Origin: Zygaena filipendulae | Taxonomy: Eukaryota > Arthropoda > Insecta > Lepidoptera > Zygaenidae | Assembly (NCBI GenBank): GCA_907165275.2 | Contig: OU015677.1 | Span: 5,827,001-5,891,000 of the forward strand | Length of the DNA: 64,000 bases | Direction: 5' to 3' | In this document: piece by piece, positions 45,791 through 56,345 of the stretch | How the letters are laid out: every line of letters starts with the position of its first letter | Position numbering within the stretch: the stretch's first letter is position 1 | Notes under the pieces: generated by a model | Seen by the model: the letters and a program-made list of their open reading frames with translations, nothing else | Told to the model about the DNA's origin: nothing | Database searches by the model: none | Translations under genes and position numbers: made by a program

Positions 45791-47434
45791 CTGAGAAACA
45801 AGCCTATTTAGGCATGTTTCATTCAGTGGTCAACAAATCGCTTTTCATTACTCATACTCGGAAAGTAGGTCTGAAGTTGCCTGAGAAGCGGGTTGAAAGT
45901 AACACTTTTCAGCCCTAGGGAGAATCGCTTTCAACTGACAGCTGGATACGGCAGAAACTCAAGTTTTTTTTTATGTCATAGGGGGCATACTTACTGGCCA
46001 GTAGCACACCTAATGGTTGATTTATGTAAAATAAAATTCACTCATTTTTTTCTTTAGCTAATTCCTATTTTTATTTTGACTTTCCTTACATTCGTAATGA
46101 AAAGCACAGTGTTATCCTCGGGAGAAAGACTTTTCTTAAAGAGTTACTTTCAACCCTAGGATAACAATGTACTATTCAAACAGTAGGTAGGTATACAATT
46201 AGTAACAGGACATAAAAATAGGTAACAGATAGGCGGGACAATTTTTTTTTTAATATTATATTATTTATCTACTACATAAAAAGACGTCACTGCAGTATCA
46301 ATTTGAATGTGTTCCCCCCTACCCGAGCTGGATGGAACCCATAGTTTTTTTTTTTAATTTACCCCAATTTGGGTAAGGCAAAGGAAGCTAAGTCCATACA
46401 GCCAATTCAGTACTATTTTTCTTTTTCTGAAGTTATTTACATCGATATGCATTGGTGAGATGCATTTCGATGCTTTACCGGAACTTTTGGCAGCAACTCT
46501 TCACAGTTGAACCTTCTTCGCCAGCTGGTCTTGCCATCTACCATTCTGGTGCTTCCAGCTCCGAGAGCATTGTACCCCGCCCACCGTCACTTAAGAGTTA
46601 AGACCAAAGGGTTAACAGTTCAAAATTAGATGTCAGTTCGAACCCGGTCCCAGTGTTAGCGGATACTGGTAATGGATACGGAGCGGTGGCGGATAGCAAC
46701 TATTTTAATTGCAATACTTTTGCGAAGATCGTATCGTTTGAAAGTCGAACGATGGTCTCTAAGCACAAGCGCCGAGCGTTTATCGAATTGCGGCTGAAAG
46801 ACAAGCGACAGTTTTGTTTTTAACGTACTTTTTTATGAGAAGCACGTTTGTGATAGGTTTTTTTTTCTGAAATAGTGGATCTTCACGAACGGAAGTACGA
46901 TTGGAAGTTGCAATGCTTTTGTCTTGCCAAAATGTATTCATGAATCTCACTAGCTCATTAGAGTAAGCGAGATTGGGTACTATAATAAAAGTGAAAGTTC
47001 GTCAGAAAATTGAACTAGATAGTTAAATCAATTCTTCATCAATTAGAATCTTTAAAAAGTGATATTTAATATAATATGTACATTTAAAAAAAAACCGGAA
47101 CCGTTTGAACAGCGGGATAGGTATGGTGACCTACTGTGCCAATTTGCTCGTCAAAGCTTCATTTCTGTCAGACACCTCATTAATAAATCCACGCCCGCTA
47201 CAGCTCATGCCTTGGTCAGCTATACATCGCTTAATCACATTTTCCGCTTGTACTGACACTTCGCTAATTTCGCTCTTCAGCGGCGGTCCTCGTTCGAACT
47301 CTACTGTTTAATCACACAACTGGCTTTTAACCGCAGTTTTGTCTGTAATTCCGTATCCCTAACTCAATCAACACGAAATAATATTTATTTATTTATTTTG
47401 TATTTATTTATTTATTTGAAAGAATATGGATAGG
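45791..47434. other. Unannotated intronic stretch
   Basis: 45970-46015 holds a scrap of the TTATGTCATAGGGGGCA retroposon. 46320-46680 is unassigned. 46680-47330 looks unique. A short plus-strand frame (47059-47311) has no domain. 47385-47415 is an (ATTT)n run. Confidence 0.3.
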
Positions 47435-47438
47435 TATA

Positions 47439-47786
47439 CAACGTGTTAATGAATTAACTGAAAACTAGAAAGTAGTTTGCTCAGAATCAACTAGCGAATC
47501 GATCGCACTATGTTTTAATATAGGTTATATTTTTTAATTTTTACTAGCCCATGTCTAAATTATTTATAATTCAATATTAGGCGCGTACGCCGCCCGTAGT
47601 AAAAAAATTCGAACCGGTAGGCGCGGGCGTAGCGCTTGGAATTTCGTAGATAGGTCACCTCCAAACTAATGTTGAATAATTTTTAAAGTATAAATGTTTT
47701 CGACATAAAAAATATTTTAATCATATGATTGTGTATTTATTTTAAATGGGGTGTATCAGGTTTTCAGTTAATTCATTAACACGTTG
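47439..47786. mobile_element. MITE-D copy 2 (inverted)
   Basis: 348 bp, the same CAACGTGTTAATGAATTAAC ends, flanked by TATA on both sides (47435-47438, 47787-47790). Interior is inverted relative to copy 1. Confidence 0.8.
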
Positions 47787-49000
47787 TATAATCTCTATAA
47801 TAGATTATTATTAATAATCTATATAATAGATTAGTACACATTCCTGGGCTTATAGATCTCTTATAGTACCTATACGGGGTCTAATAAAATATTTAACTAC
47901 AAGATAGTCTATAGCAGTAGGTACCTACGTTAAAACTATATGAGTACTAGCTATTCTGTTGTTTCGCCCAAATTAACTTCGAAGTTTCCGCGGGAATTCC
48001 GAGATAGAAAGTAGGTACCTGTGTCTTTTGACAAGGGGTATGCAACATTTCATGATAATCGGTTAAGTAGTTAAGGTGCAAAAATGTAACATACAGAGTT
48101 ACTTTCACGGATTTCACGACAAAGTCTAAGAAACTCTATATACCTAAAGACCTTTTATTTGAATAGCACTTTTGTCTTTAAGCTCCTCGTCCTATATTAT
48201 TGCGGATAATTACTCTCGGTACATGAAACCAATAAGATAGCAACGTTGGAGCAGGAAAGCAAAAATCTTTAATTAGTTAAATACTCGTCTAAGAGGTATA
48301 GGTGTTGTCTCGGCGAGGGAATCGAAATGTCAGAGATGCGGACTCAATAATTAAGCGAACGGCTGTTCGGGATATTACCTTTGCCTACTCTAGTTAGGCG
48401 GCCGCCTGTCACACAGTTGTGTAACATCTGATCACTGTTATACAATCAAGAGTTGAGTTACACGAACAAATTTCCTGGAAAAAATAACCGCAAAGTTCAT
48501 ATCTGTAAGAATGCTTAGAGTAAGTACATTTTTTGAATAGGACAGTTTATTTTTAAACCAGTTTTATGCTCTATGCTGATTGTACGAATTTGTTTGATGA
48601 ATTCAAAGCCTAACCTTTGTTTATTAATATTTAGTAACAGTTGCGTTTAAATACTACTTTTTGAAATATATATTTTTTTTGCATTAGCATCTGATTTATA
48701 ATTTTTAATTAAAACAATTACATACTTACTTTTTTCCCTTTAAGAAAAAGCGACAAACTGTCAAACAGGTTTATCAAAAGTTCCGACAACTATCTGAATA
48801 CGGTCGAAATGGATCCTATTGGTTCTTATTTTTAAGCGACTGCTTTCTAGCTGTTCCCCGCGGTTTTGTCCACGGTAATTTCGGAGTTCCCGGGGAAATT
48901 CCGGGTCACAATACAGCCTATGTTCCTCTTTATAATATTTGTATAGATGTACAAAATTATTTTTTTCCTTGTGTATACTATTTATGGTACCATTTATGTA
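47787..49000. other. Intronic stretch with Helitron scraps
   Basis: 47946-48115 is a minus-strand Helitron copy lacking CTAG. 48849-48930 is a 3' hairpin fragment (CTAGCTGTTCCCCGCGG). 48180-48520 looks unique. Confidence 0.4.
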
Positions 49001-49397
49001 TATTATGTATTGTATCCAGTATCGTATAGGTATATCGTATTATGTCATTTTTGTATATAGTAATTTATGTATTATAATCTGATTATTGTAAGTAACGGTG
49101 TCCGAGACGTCACGTATTTATATATATTTATTGTTATTTTATTCTATTTTTTGTTTAGTTTTATAGTTCATTTTTTTTTTATTGTAATTTTGGTTTTATA
49201 GTTTATTTTTTACTTTTATTTATTTTTTACCGTGGTTCCGGCTGAAAACCAGCGCTGCCTCACACTGTTAACTGTGTGAGGTAGTATTATGCTGAGCCGG
49301 GACCATTTTGTCAACATTTTTGTATTGTTGCAGTTATATATTAGTTATGTGTTGGTTGACAAATAAATTTATTTTCTTTCTTCTTTCTTTCTTCTAT
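49001..49397 (+). mobile_element. LINE 3' end
   Basis: GGCTGAAAACCAGCGCTGCC, the small inverted repeat CACACTGTTAACTGTGTG and a GACAAATAAATTTATTTTC end with (TTTCT)n. Non-coding 3' untranslated part of a LINE. Family not assigned. Confidence 0.5.
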
Positions 49398-49944
49398 GTC
49401 ACTCAGGGATAATGTAGCATTCTAATGGTGAAAGAGTTTTTGAAATCGGTCCAGTAGTTTTTGAGTTAACAAACAAAAAATCTAATCTTTCCCCTATAAG
49501 TTTAGATGTACAGCCGCTACCTAAATAATTATATTAGGTCACGTTACGCTAAATCTGGTATGTAATTAGGATAGATGAGCTACTAACTAAAAATATTTTT
49601 TTTTTTATAAACCCAACATTTTGGTGCGTAGTAATGTATTACTGTGTAAATGCGTCCGCTAAGACTCAAGCCTTGAGTAATTGTTAGAGTAATTATCGCG
49701 AGGCGCCTTCGTGCCTTATTGGGTGTCGTGGAAGTAAGAAGTAACAGCGGAATCCAAAATGGCCGGCTGTCAACTTTGACAGATGGAAGTTTCGCGCCTC
49801 TCCCGACTCGTCTTGCCCTTCGGAAATTACTAATGGCCCTTTGTTATAATAACGTTGTTGGAATACGAAAAGCCACAAAGAATTACTATGTAATCTTTAA
49901 ATAGGTATATCTTTACAACCTTAAATTTTAAAATTCTTCATCTT
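49398..49944. other. Intronic sequence
   Basis: 49400-49500 is a Helitron scrap (GGTGAAAGAGTTTTTGAAAT). 49680-49880 is unique and GC-richer, with a YY1-like core in CCAAAATGGCCGG; possible regulatory DNA. No exon. Confidence 0.3.
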
Positions 49945-50140
49945 TTTTTTTATGTCATAGGGGGCAAACGGGCAAGTGGTACACCTGATGGTAAGTGATT
50001 ACCGCCGCCCATAGACATCTGCAACACCAGAAAGCATGCAGGTGCGTCGCCGACCTGGCATGGGGATGGGAACTGGCTTTCAAGTGGGGCTGCCGGAACA
50101 CACCGTTAGGTGCTTGGCGACAGATTTGCAACTTGACCTA
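49945..50140 (-). mobile_element. Lepidopteran retroposon (poly-T at left)
   Basis: TTTTTATGTCATAGGGGGCA through CACCTGATGGTAAGTGATTA and CAGGTGCGTCGCCGACC. The same sequence occurs in the other orientation at 55784-55932, where it ends in poly-A. Confidence 0.65.
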
Positions 50141-50950
50141 CTCATCTATCGTTTGGCTCCATTCCTATTTCTATTTAGGAAGTAGTACGTACATGTTGGG
50201 TACCTACATAATTATGAAGATATTTTATAGCACAATAATTCGACAGGAGATTATGTGAACTGAAAACTGCGTATTTTCTAAGTTTTTGAAATATGCGTAA
50301 TTTTTAAAATATATTTTTATATGCAGGTAGGATTATATTGGAAACTGGCAATACTGCAAAATTTGTGTAAAACATTGCTACCTATTTTACCTTTATGATA
50401 TTTAACCACCCTATTTCACATAGGTATTCTACTACCGATTAATTTTTTTAAATATCTTTCGACGTTATGATTTTTACGATCAAAAGTCTATAAGCCTTAA
50501 GCCTACTGCCTACTAAGATATATTAGGTGAGCCTTATTATTTTAACATCAAAAGCAAAATATGACAAAACCAGCCTTCGGTTCCCATTTTCCGCTTAAAA
50601 TCACTTGTCTTTATTCTTTAAAGTGGTCCGTTTACAAAGTATTTTTTAATAAGCTTGGTCAGTGAACCAACGTACACAATAGATGCATCGAGCCGTGTCT
50701 ATGTCTTCAGACTGTAGTTATGTCAGTAAAGTTGCACCTTTATCACAACACTCGAAGCGGACCGCGTTAAACTAATGATTCGGAATGAAATGCGCTTTAT
50801 CTCACGCGTACACTCCGCGCAATCGCCTAATAGACGTGTGCTGACTGGAATAAATAGCTCGGGGGCCGATGTGAGGGGTCGGTGCTGATATCCGAAGGAT
50901 GATATCCGAAAAAAACACATTATTTTACATTGCGACCATCGAATAGGTAG
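50141..50950. other. Unannotated intronic sequence
   Basis: AT-rich to 50600, then GC-richer towards the minisatellite. Nothing recognised. Confidence 0.3.
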
Positions 50951-51356
50951 GCTGCTACCACCTCTAGGCTCTAGGTGCTGGCCGCGAGGAGGTGGTACTG
51001 TCCGAGGCAGAGGGCGCACGTGCTGCTACCACCTCTGAGTGCTGGCCGCCTGGTAGTCGCGCGACATAGCGCAGCTGCTCCACGGCGTACATGAGTGAGG
51101 AGGTGGTACTGTCCCAGGCGGAGCGCGCACGTGCTGCTACCACCTCTGAGTGCTGGCCGCCTGGTAGTCGCGCGACATAGCGCAGCTGCACCGCGGCGTA
51201 CATGAGTGAGGAGGTGGTAGGTACTATCACGGGTGGAGCGCGCACGTGCTACTATCACCTCTGAGTGCTGGCCGCCTGGTAGCCGCGAGACACAACGCAG
51301 CTGCTCCGCGGCGTGAGTGAGGAGGTGGTACTGTGAAGGAGAAGCGCGCCCGTGCT
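50951..51356. repeat. 111-bp GC-rich minisatellite in invected intron 2
   Basis: About 3.5 units of the same repeat as 30184-30490. TGGTAGTCGCGCGACATAGC recurs at 51051 and 51162; the next unit (51277) carries a 4-base insertion. On the minus strand it reads MYAAEQLRYVARLPGGQHSE and VVAARARSAWDSTTSS in an unbroken frame (50964-51245). Confidence 0.85.
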
Positions 51357-52395
51357 ACTTTCAAACTCAATAATTAGGATTTTATCAATTAAATTACGCT
51401 ATAAAACGAAATTATTAAGAAGCCGGCTATTTATAATTTCGCAAACGCCCGCCCCGTCTCCACGAGTGCGAGAGGAAGGAGCTGTGAGTTACGTCACTCG
51501 TGCTGTCTCACTCGGCCGCTTGCGCGCGCGCATTGCTTTTGTTTCGATGTCACGCTATCGGAGTTGTGGGCCACCCAGAGGCGGTGGTAGGGTTGCCAAT
51601 TGTTTAGTATTTAAAATGTTTACTGTATTTTTAATACGATCCTAAAAGAGACGGTTTATTGTGACACCGAAAGTAGAATTAATGTTCATTGCCAACAATT
51701 TGAGGGTTCGATACACATTTTCTTGCTCAGCTACATGACTTTTAAATTTTGGCACGTAGTCCCATTTATTTATAAGTACTTTCTGTTCAAAAATAAAGTT
51801 TTATATTTTTCTTATGTACTCTATATTTATGGATAGAGCTGCGTGCAAAATTTCGGCTAGATGAGACACCGAAGCTCAACAGAGCAGGAGTTTAATTAAA
51901 GTCACTCGGTTTAAAAAAAAAAACAATTTTTTCTAAAATGTAAATTGGATACATAATAATTTTTCATGATATTAATTTGGCATCATTTAAACTTAATATA
52001 AAAACAGAAGAAAAAATTCCAAAAATGGTTGGCCATTTTTGGAATTTGTGGTGGTTTATTTCTAATAAACTTTGTTGTTATCTATGTTGAAATACTGCAC
52101 AATTAAGAATCAGCGTTAAGTTTCAGTGGTCCAAAACTCTATATGCTCAAGGGTCTAAGCATGTAGAAAAATCGATATACCTATTATTACCTGTACGAAA
52201 TTTTGAACTGGATAACATGTTGAGACTTTTATGGAAGTAGAAGATGAAAATCTCTTGATTTCAAGAACGAGGGACAACCCTTCGACTCGAATAATAATTA
52301 TGCCTAAGGTCCAGTGCGGAATTAATTTGTCAAAACATACATCGCAACGAGTCGAGACCGACTCGATGCGTGCACAGGCTATATTACATATCTAT
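51357..52395. other. Unannotated intronic sequence
   Basis: 51420-51600 is GC-rich with CG dinucleotides, perhaps the rest of the source sequence of the minisatellite. The remainder is AT-rich. 52020-52050 has a small inverted repeat (CCAAAAATGG). Confidence 0.3.
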
Positions 52396-52399
52396 ACTT

Positions 52400-52635
52400 G
52401 GACATAGATAAGCAATAGTGTGTTAACCCACACTGGAGAAATTTTGAGTAAATCGTGTTTTAAAATTATAGCGCAATTTTCTGTCAACATTTTTTCATGT
52501 TCAATATTCAGTTACATACTTAAACAATGTAATAAAGTAAACACATAATTAAAAAACGTTCCCTAACTCTCAATGAATTGTTCTGAATGGATAACTTAAT
52601 TTTGTGGGTTAACATGTTATTGCTTATCTGCGTCC
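52400..52635. mobile_element. MITE-B copy 6
   Basis: 236 bp, GGACATAGATAAGCAATA to TTGCTTATCTGCGTCC, flanked by ACTT on both sides (52396-52399, 52636-52639). A Helitron CTAG end follows 7 bases later. Confidence 0.85.
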
Positions 52636-52642
52636 ACTTATA

Positions 52643-53270
52643 CTAGCTGTTCCCCGTGGTTTCACCCGCGTTAATTTCAGTCCCAGGATAAATAGGTACA
52701 TAGTACCCTATCTGCGGATACCCCTATCTCTATCTGCACGATAGTGCCCCCGCCAAGACGAGCCAAGCGAAGCGGGAGCACTATCTATCTTTTCTCGAAG
52801 CGCTTCGTCGTTTTTTTGAACCCTTATAACTTCATGACGGGCACTGTCAAAAAGTTATCAGATCTCATGTAGAGCCAAGCTTATAACTCTACACACCCTA
52901 ACTCTACAAGGTGTAACTTCTCTAACTCTACACCTTAGTCAGAACTCAGAATAGTTGGCTAGGCCGTTTCGTGACTGCAAGAACCTTTGTATAACAGAAA
53001 ACTAATTAACAGTGGATAAATTTTTCACCTTACGCTCATGTGAATGGAGCGAAATGGCCAAGCCACATATTCTGACTAAGGTGTAGAGTTTGAGAAATTA
53101 GGCCTTGTAGAGTTAGGGCGTGTAGAGTTATAAGCTTGGCTCTACATGAAGTCTGATAACGTTTTGACAGTGCTCGTCATAAGGACTCGTCTTGGCATCA
53201 TTTTACATGAAAATGTTTTTGGTGGGATATTCTTTTCTGTACCCCTGACAACGTGTATGAAAATTTCATA
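52643..53270 (-). mobile_element. Helitron-type element interrupted by MITE-E
   Basis: The left part is CTAGCTGTTCCCCGTGG to about 52710 (GTACCCTATC). The right part resumes with TTTTCTGTACCCCTGACAAC near 53231. Between them is the inverted-repeat element 52752-53196. Confidence 0.6.
52752..53196. mobile_element. MITE-E, long inverted-repeat element
   Basis: GCCAAGACGAG at the left end and CTCGTCTTGGC at the right. Long imperfect arms pair 52835-52945 with 53075-53175 (ATGTAGAGCCAAGCTTATAA opposite TTATAAGCTTGGCTCTACAT). Non-coding. Single copy in the window. Confidence 0.65.
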
Positions 53271-53274
53271 TTGT

Positions 53275-53700
53275 GATTTCACCCTCGTTAATTTCTGAGT
53301 TCCCGCGGCAATTCCGGAGTAAAAAGTACCCTATATCCTTTTCTGTACCCCTGACAACGTGTATGCAAAATTTCATGATCGGTTGTGTAGTTAAGGCGTG
53401 AAAGCGTAACAAACAAACAAATGAAGTCACAGTCGCATTTATAATGGTAAAGATAAATGTACCCCGCGGTTTCACCCGCATTAATTATTGTGCCTCATTT
53501 TGCTTCAATAAAAACCGAAAGAAAGAAAGAATTCTTTCTTTTTTTATTAAGAAATAATTCTTTCTTTCTTAATTTCGGAGATCCCGCGGATGAGACAGAT
53601 ATTACATAGATTTTATTTTGGAACAGAACATAAATCCCAGAGTATTTTTATACCAGAATTCCCGCCGGAACTCCGAAACTACCGCTGGGAACACGCTAGT
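53275..53700 (-). mobile_element. Helitron-type elements, broken
   Basis: 53275-53445 is a near-complete minus-strand copy. 53461-53700 has further hairpin fragments around a GAAAGAAAGA/TTCTTTCTTT inverted repeat. Confidence 0.55.
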
Positions 53701-55653
53701 TAATAAATAAATTTCTTTTATCCTTTTGCGTAGGTACCTATGTATTATATGAAACTAAAGCCGTCATGAGAGTGATCACTTGAAACTGTTGTGTTCACGT
53801 CACCGTGTGTGGTCTGCTGGGGCTATAAAGTTGTCGCCTACCCACGCAAGAGCTGGCGTGATGTTTGGATGTCGACGCGTGTGCTGGGCGGGCCGTTGCG
53901 TTTCTTTTTGTCTTTTTGCCGGCTGCGTGTCGCTGAAGAAGGGAATTTGCGGAATCCTCCCTGAGGAACTCTTCAATACAGGTGTTGAGATTATAAGTAG
54001 GATTGTATAGAATTGATGGGTAAAGAATCGGATTCAGTGAGAGTGACGCAGTCTCACAAGTGGGGGAAATCAGCTTACTACGTCTCTCGGTGCGAACGTT
54101 ATCAATTGCTTTTGTGCTTCGAATTTGGAACTGGTTTTGACGGAGGGTATAGAAAGATTAAAAAAAAAATATTGGTCATTTGATCGGTAAGTAAAATTTA
54201 AAATGCCATAGACAATTCTTATTAAAACTCTTATTTTTTTATTGGCAACTGCCATTAATTTAGACATTGTGGCCTATGCACTATGGTGCCAATTTGGTTT
54301 TTTAATACGGCATCAGGGTCGGCGATTTACATACGTACATTGTGTTCCGATATTTTCACGGGTTATCTAGACGTAGGCAGCTTCAGAGTGTAAAACAATT
54401 CATCTAAGTTTTTTTTTTCACTCATTGGTGTAACTGTCCATATCCTGGCGATTACAACTATTCACTTAGGTCATTCACCATTTTATAATCTGATGAAACG
54501 TCAAAGCGACTTTGCAACTTTTATCTTTTAGTTTAGGTTAAAAAAAAAGTAAAAAAGTGGCCGTTCCGTTGATGTTTGATTTATTGTAAGAAGACATGAA
54601 CTAATGACAACTATTAGCCGCTCCTTATCCGTCAGTTAAATTATCTCCACGCTGACCGTGTTAAATCGTTGTAGGTACGGAAAAAAAACCAAAAACAAAA
54701 GAGATTTCAAGTTTTCAACCCGATTTGTCAACGGTTGCAGTGAGGCTGACGATTTTTTTCGCCTTCGCCCGTCGAAACGAAAGTTTCAACTAAAAAAAAA
54801 ACTTTAATTAGAATAGTTTTTTTTTTCATTGACTCGCGCCTTTTTTAAAACATCTCGTTAATTTACACCGAGATGATCTAATAAAATTAGTTAATATCAG
54901 AAGGAAATATTTGATGAAGTGTCCCCAGCTTCCGTTTGTCGGATAAAATGCTCAAAAAACCAAAACTAATTGCAAAAACGAATAAAACAACACTGAGAAT
55001 GAAACTGAAAGATATTAGAATCTTCTGCAGATGTGTGTGGTCTGTCTATTAAATTAAATTGATAGAGTTTTATATTTATAGACTACGCTTTAATAAAATT
55101 CGTTCCCGTACATTTTGTTTGGTGTTTTCGCGCGTAAATTAAAGAAGAGCTGTCACAGTGACAGCGGATTTGGCGCCAACGGATAACTGTCGCACACGTT
55201 CCGTTTCACACTTCGACACACAGCTAATTTTCACTAATTTTAGAAGCGTTTATACCGTAATTAGTGAATCTCGGGTCGCTTGTAGACATGTTTACGACTG
55301 CTTAATTAGATTTTCGCCTAATAAAAACATGTTGCATCCTTAATTTAATAGTTGTAAAGGCGATATTCGTGTAGAATAGTATCAACTCTTAATTGGTTAC
55401 TTAAGTTTTGAGTATAAAGTGAAATTATTTGACTTCTAACTTCTCGGGATATGGTTTGTCATTTTATTTATGTCAGGGATGTGTTGTCGACAAATTGAAG
55501 AGATGGAAACCGACACAGATCCCCTTCAGGACATTAAGCATAGGAATGTTAATTGTTTTGTAGATATTTATGCTCCGAAAATATGACTGACTGACTTCCT
55601 GCGTGACTAATTGGGTAACTGACATACATACGGAGAATAATATAGGTACTGTA
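53701..55653. other. Unannotated intronic stretch
   Basis: 53760-54010 is GC-richer, with a 76-codon frame without a domain. 54590-54670 and 55130-55340 look unique. No exon of invected recognised. Confidence 0.3.
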
Positions 55654-55775
55654 ATTTAGGATCAGTGAGTGAGAGAGCGAGTGATCACACCACACTAAAT
55701 TGTACCCAAATCGACTAAGGGTACATTTGATGAAGTGTGATCACTCGCTCTCTCCCTCACTCACTGATCCTAAAT
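55654..55775. repeat. GA/CT-rich long hairpin
   Basis: The left arm ATTTAGGATCAGTGAGTGAG (55654-55690) and right arm CTCACTCACTGATCCTAAAT (55735-55775) pair over about 37 bases with a 4-base bulge. An inner pair TGTACCC/GGGTACA extends the structure. Confidence 0.8.
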
Positions 55776-55783
55776 CGGAACCA

Positions 55784-55932
55784 TCTGTTCTAACCCATCC
55801 CATCCCCATTCCAGGTCGGCGACGCACCTGCAAGCCTTCTGGTGTTGCAGATGTCCATGGGAGGCGGTAATCACTTACCATCAGGTGTACCACTTGCCCT
55901 TTTGCCCCCTATGACATAAAAAAAAACTTCGA
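55784..55932 (+). mobile_element. Lepidopteran retroposon with poly-A
   Basis: CAGGTCGGCGACGCACCTGC through TTGCCCCCTATGACAT and a poly-A run. Opposite orientation to 49945-50140. Confidence 0.65.
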
Positions 55933-56089
55933 TCACACCTTCCGATTTCCTAGATTGGTGTCTGACAAATTGTAAAGTGTAATAAGCGTAAGTATAAAGC
56001 CTGTTTCAGCTGACCAATGGCAATTTCCCATTCCGTGACCACGTGACATGATGATAAGTGCCTTAGCTTGCTTTAGCGACAAGGGTTGT

Positions 56090-56345
56090 CAACTTGGCTA
56101 AGGCTATACATATGTATGGAACAAAGAAATTCAAATATGAATTAAAAAAGTACTTAACATCTAAAGTTAATCGCGCGTGTACTGACTTTGGGTGGGAGTA
56201 CCCACGAAAGACCCAATTATCCATCTCGCTCACAGCAACAGACCGCGCTACCTACCTCCATGATGGCTTGTGATGTGGTTGGTGTTTGCTGTCTGGTGTT
56301 TTATTGTATAATATGGTACCTGTATGATATTAGAAAATAAATTAT
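56090..56345 (+). mobile_element. LINE ORF2 C-terminal scrap and 3' end
   Basis: A frame ending at about 56272 reads YGTKKFKYELKKYLTSKVNR then CTDFGWEYPRKTQL. This is the Lys-rich tail seen after reverse transcriptase in CR1/Jockey-like LINEs. An AATAAATTATAG end follows near 56336. Confidence 0.45.

Noticed and set aside
46600..46700. Possible tRNA or tRNA-derived SINE (GTTCGAACCC-like box)
   Set aside because: No matching A box or cloverleaf could be drawn around it.
53780..54010. 76-codon Cys-rich frame
   Set aside because: No signal peptide or domain, no splice context, single short frame in unassigned intronic sequence.
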